Assembly (NCBI GenBank): GCA_017959625.1
Contig: JAGDAG010000255.1
Span: forward strand, 1-6,021
Source: Abditibacteriota bacterium
Lineage (GTDB): Bacteria > Armatimonadota > UBA5829
Direction of reading: 5' to 3'
Length of the DNA: 6,021 nt
Within the stretch, counting starts at the first letter, position 1. Each line of letters begins with the position of its first letter. Made by a program: the position numbers and the translations under genes. Below are positions 5,289 through 6,021 of the stretch, piece by piece. The notes under the pieces are model-generated. The model had not been told where the DNA came from, made no database searches, and was given only the letters and a program-made list of their open reading frames with translations.

Positions 5289-6021
5289 ATGGAGAGTTTC
5301 GTTAATCAGGCGGCGGATGCGGCATACTATTTTGCACTGCAGCTCAGGCAGCTTTTTTTTTACTGGGCGCTGGGCATTCTTATAGGATCGACGGTTTCCG
5401 TTTTCGGAAAGGAAAAGCTCCATGCTCTCATGGAGAAGCTGCAGCAGTCGGAGCAGGGGCTTTTGGGTCTTATCCCCGCCTGCCTTATAGGCATCGCTTC
5501 TCCCCTTTGTATGTACGGCACCATACCCATAGCCGCCTCCTTTTCTCAAAAGGGGCTGAGGGACGAATATCTGGCAGCCTTTATGATGAGCAGCATACTG
5601 CTGAATCCTCAGCTTCTCGTATACAGCGCCGCTTTGGGAAAGACCGCCCTCTGCGTCCGCTTTATCTCCTGTTTTCTGTGCGGCATAGCGGCCGGGCTCC
5701 TGGTGCGTTTTTGCCGGAGGGGAAAGCCCTTTTTTGATTTTGATGGCTTTGCGGAGCCGAAAACGAAAGACGTGCACCCGAATATGGCTGTACGTCTTTT
5801 GCAAAACATAAAAAGAAACGTAAAAGCCACCGGTCTCTGGTTTTTGGCGGGAGTGCTGCTTTCGGCTCTTTTTCAGGCCTTCGTTCCCGAAGAAGCCTTT
5901 GCCCGTCTTTTTATTAACAACAGGGGTTTCGGCCTGCTGATGGCCGCCACCATCGGGGTGCCTCTTTACGCCTGCGGCGGAGGCACCATACCCATCCTGC
6001 AGGAATGGCTCCGCTCCGGAA
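5289..6021 (+). CDS. Permease, UPF0718/ArsP-like (DUF318) family, 3'-truncated
   Basis: First 244 residues of a polytopic membrane permease of the DUF318/ArsP_1 family; the frame is open to the window end. The family includes the organoarsenical exporter ArsP and proposed metal exporters, usually about 300-350 residues, so the last quarter is missing. Hydrophobic segments lie near 22-39, 58-82, 97-115, 120-140, 180-200 and 212-235. The two family-typical half motifs are visible: SPLCMYGTIPIA (71-82) and GVPLYACGGGTIPIL (223-237), each a Pro-x-x-Cys/x-G loop entering a helix, with Cys74 and Cys229 as possible substrate contacts. A polar loop (about 140-178) joins the halves. No ATG, GTG or TTG lies upstream between the stop at 5226 and the ATG at 5289, and no Shine-Dalgarno is present because the terminator stem and T-tract fill that space. 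The next Met (residue 48) would delete the first helix, so 5289 is preferred. The substrate is unknown. Confidence 0.85.
   Translation, partial: MESFVNQAADAAYYFALQLRQLFFYWALGILIGSTVSVFGKEKLHALMEKLQQSEQGLLGLIPACLIGIASPLCMYGTIPIAASFSQKGLRDEYLAAFMMSSILLNPQLLVYSAALGKTALCVRFISCFLCGIAAGLLVRFCRRGKPFFDFDGFAEPKTKDVHPNMAVRLLQNIKRNVKATGLWFLAGVLLSALFQAFVPEEAFARLFINNRGFGLLMAATIGVPLYACGGGTIPILQEWLRSG

Noticed and set aside
5154..5804. 216-codon minus-strand frame opposite the permease
   Set aside because: The plus-strand frame encodes a membrane protein with two recognisable family motifs; the antisense translation is Lys/Arg/Gly-rich with none.

Overview
The window holds five co-directional genes, all on the + strand, plus one small disrupted or recoded frame. 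The DNA is GC-rich with strongly GC-biased third codon positions, yet ATA (Ile) and AGG (Arg) codons are frequent. The gaps carry AT-rich TATAAT-type -10 elements and Shine-Dalgarno sites, so this is bacterial DNA. Two products start with Sec-type signal sequences and two are polytopic membrane proteins. Nothing fixes the phylum. A GC-rich, Gram-negative-type uncultured bacterium is my guess, from style rather than from a marker gene.

Layout. (1) 1-896: C-terminal two thirds of a major facilitator of the organophosphate:phosphate antiporter (OPA/GlpT-UhpT-like) type, cut by the window edge. (2) 897-1095: a 199-base gap with an extended -10 promoter and a GC-rich leader rich in perfect complementary segments, a candidate structured cis-regulatory RNA. 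(3) 1096-2949: a cytoplasmic TIM-barrel glycoside hydrolase of GH-A/GH42/GH14-like style with a beta-galactosidase-trimerisation-like domain, ending at a UUCG-capped hairpin. (4) 3015-3851: an exported alpha/beta-hydrolase esterase with a complete Ser-Asp-His triad. (5) 3848-4127: a small reading frame of about 92 codons that overlaps the esterase stop (TTGA). It has a good ribosome binding site but is out of frame by one base at an A8 run. (6) 4136-5285: a near-consensus promoter, a perfect inverted repeat in the leader, a signal-anchored DUF362 protein and a textbook intrinsic terminator. (7) 5289-6021: the N-terminal 244 codons of an UPF0718/ArsP-like permease (DUF318 family). It runs off the window and its start codon lies 3 bases after the terminator's T-tract.

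Genes 1-4 read as a small carbohydrate-use locus: import of a (phospho)sugar-like solute, cleavage of a glycosidic bond in the cytoplasm, and de-esterification outside it. That is inference from neighbourhood. The DUF362 gene has its own promoter and terminator and looks like a separate unit. I see no RNA gene, CRISPR array, insertion sequence or phage signature. The most interesting items are the A8 frame break in the small gene, the folded leader at 943-1075, and the terminator that abuts the permease start codon.
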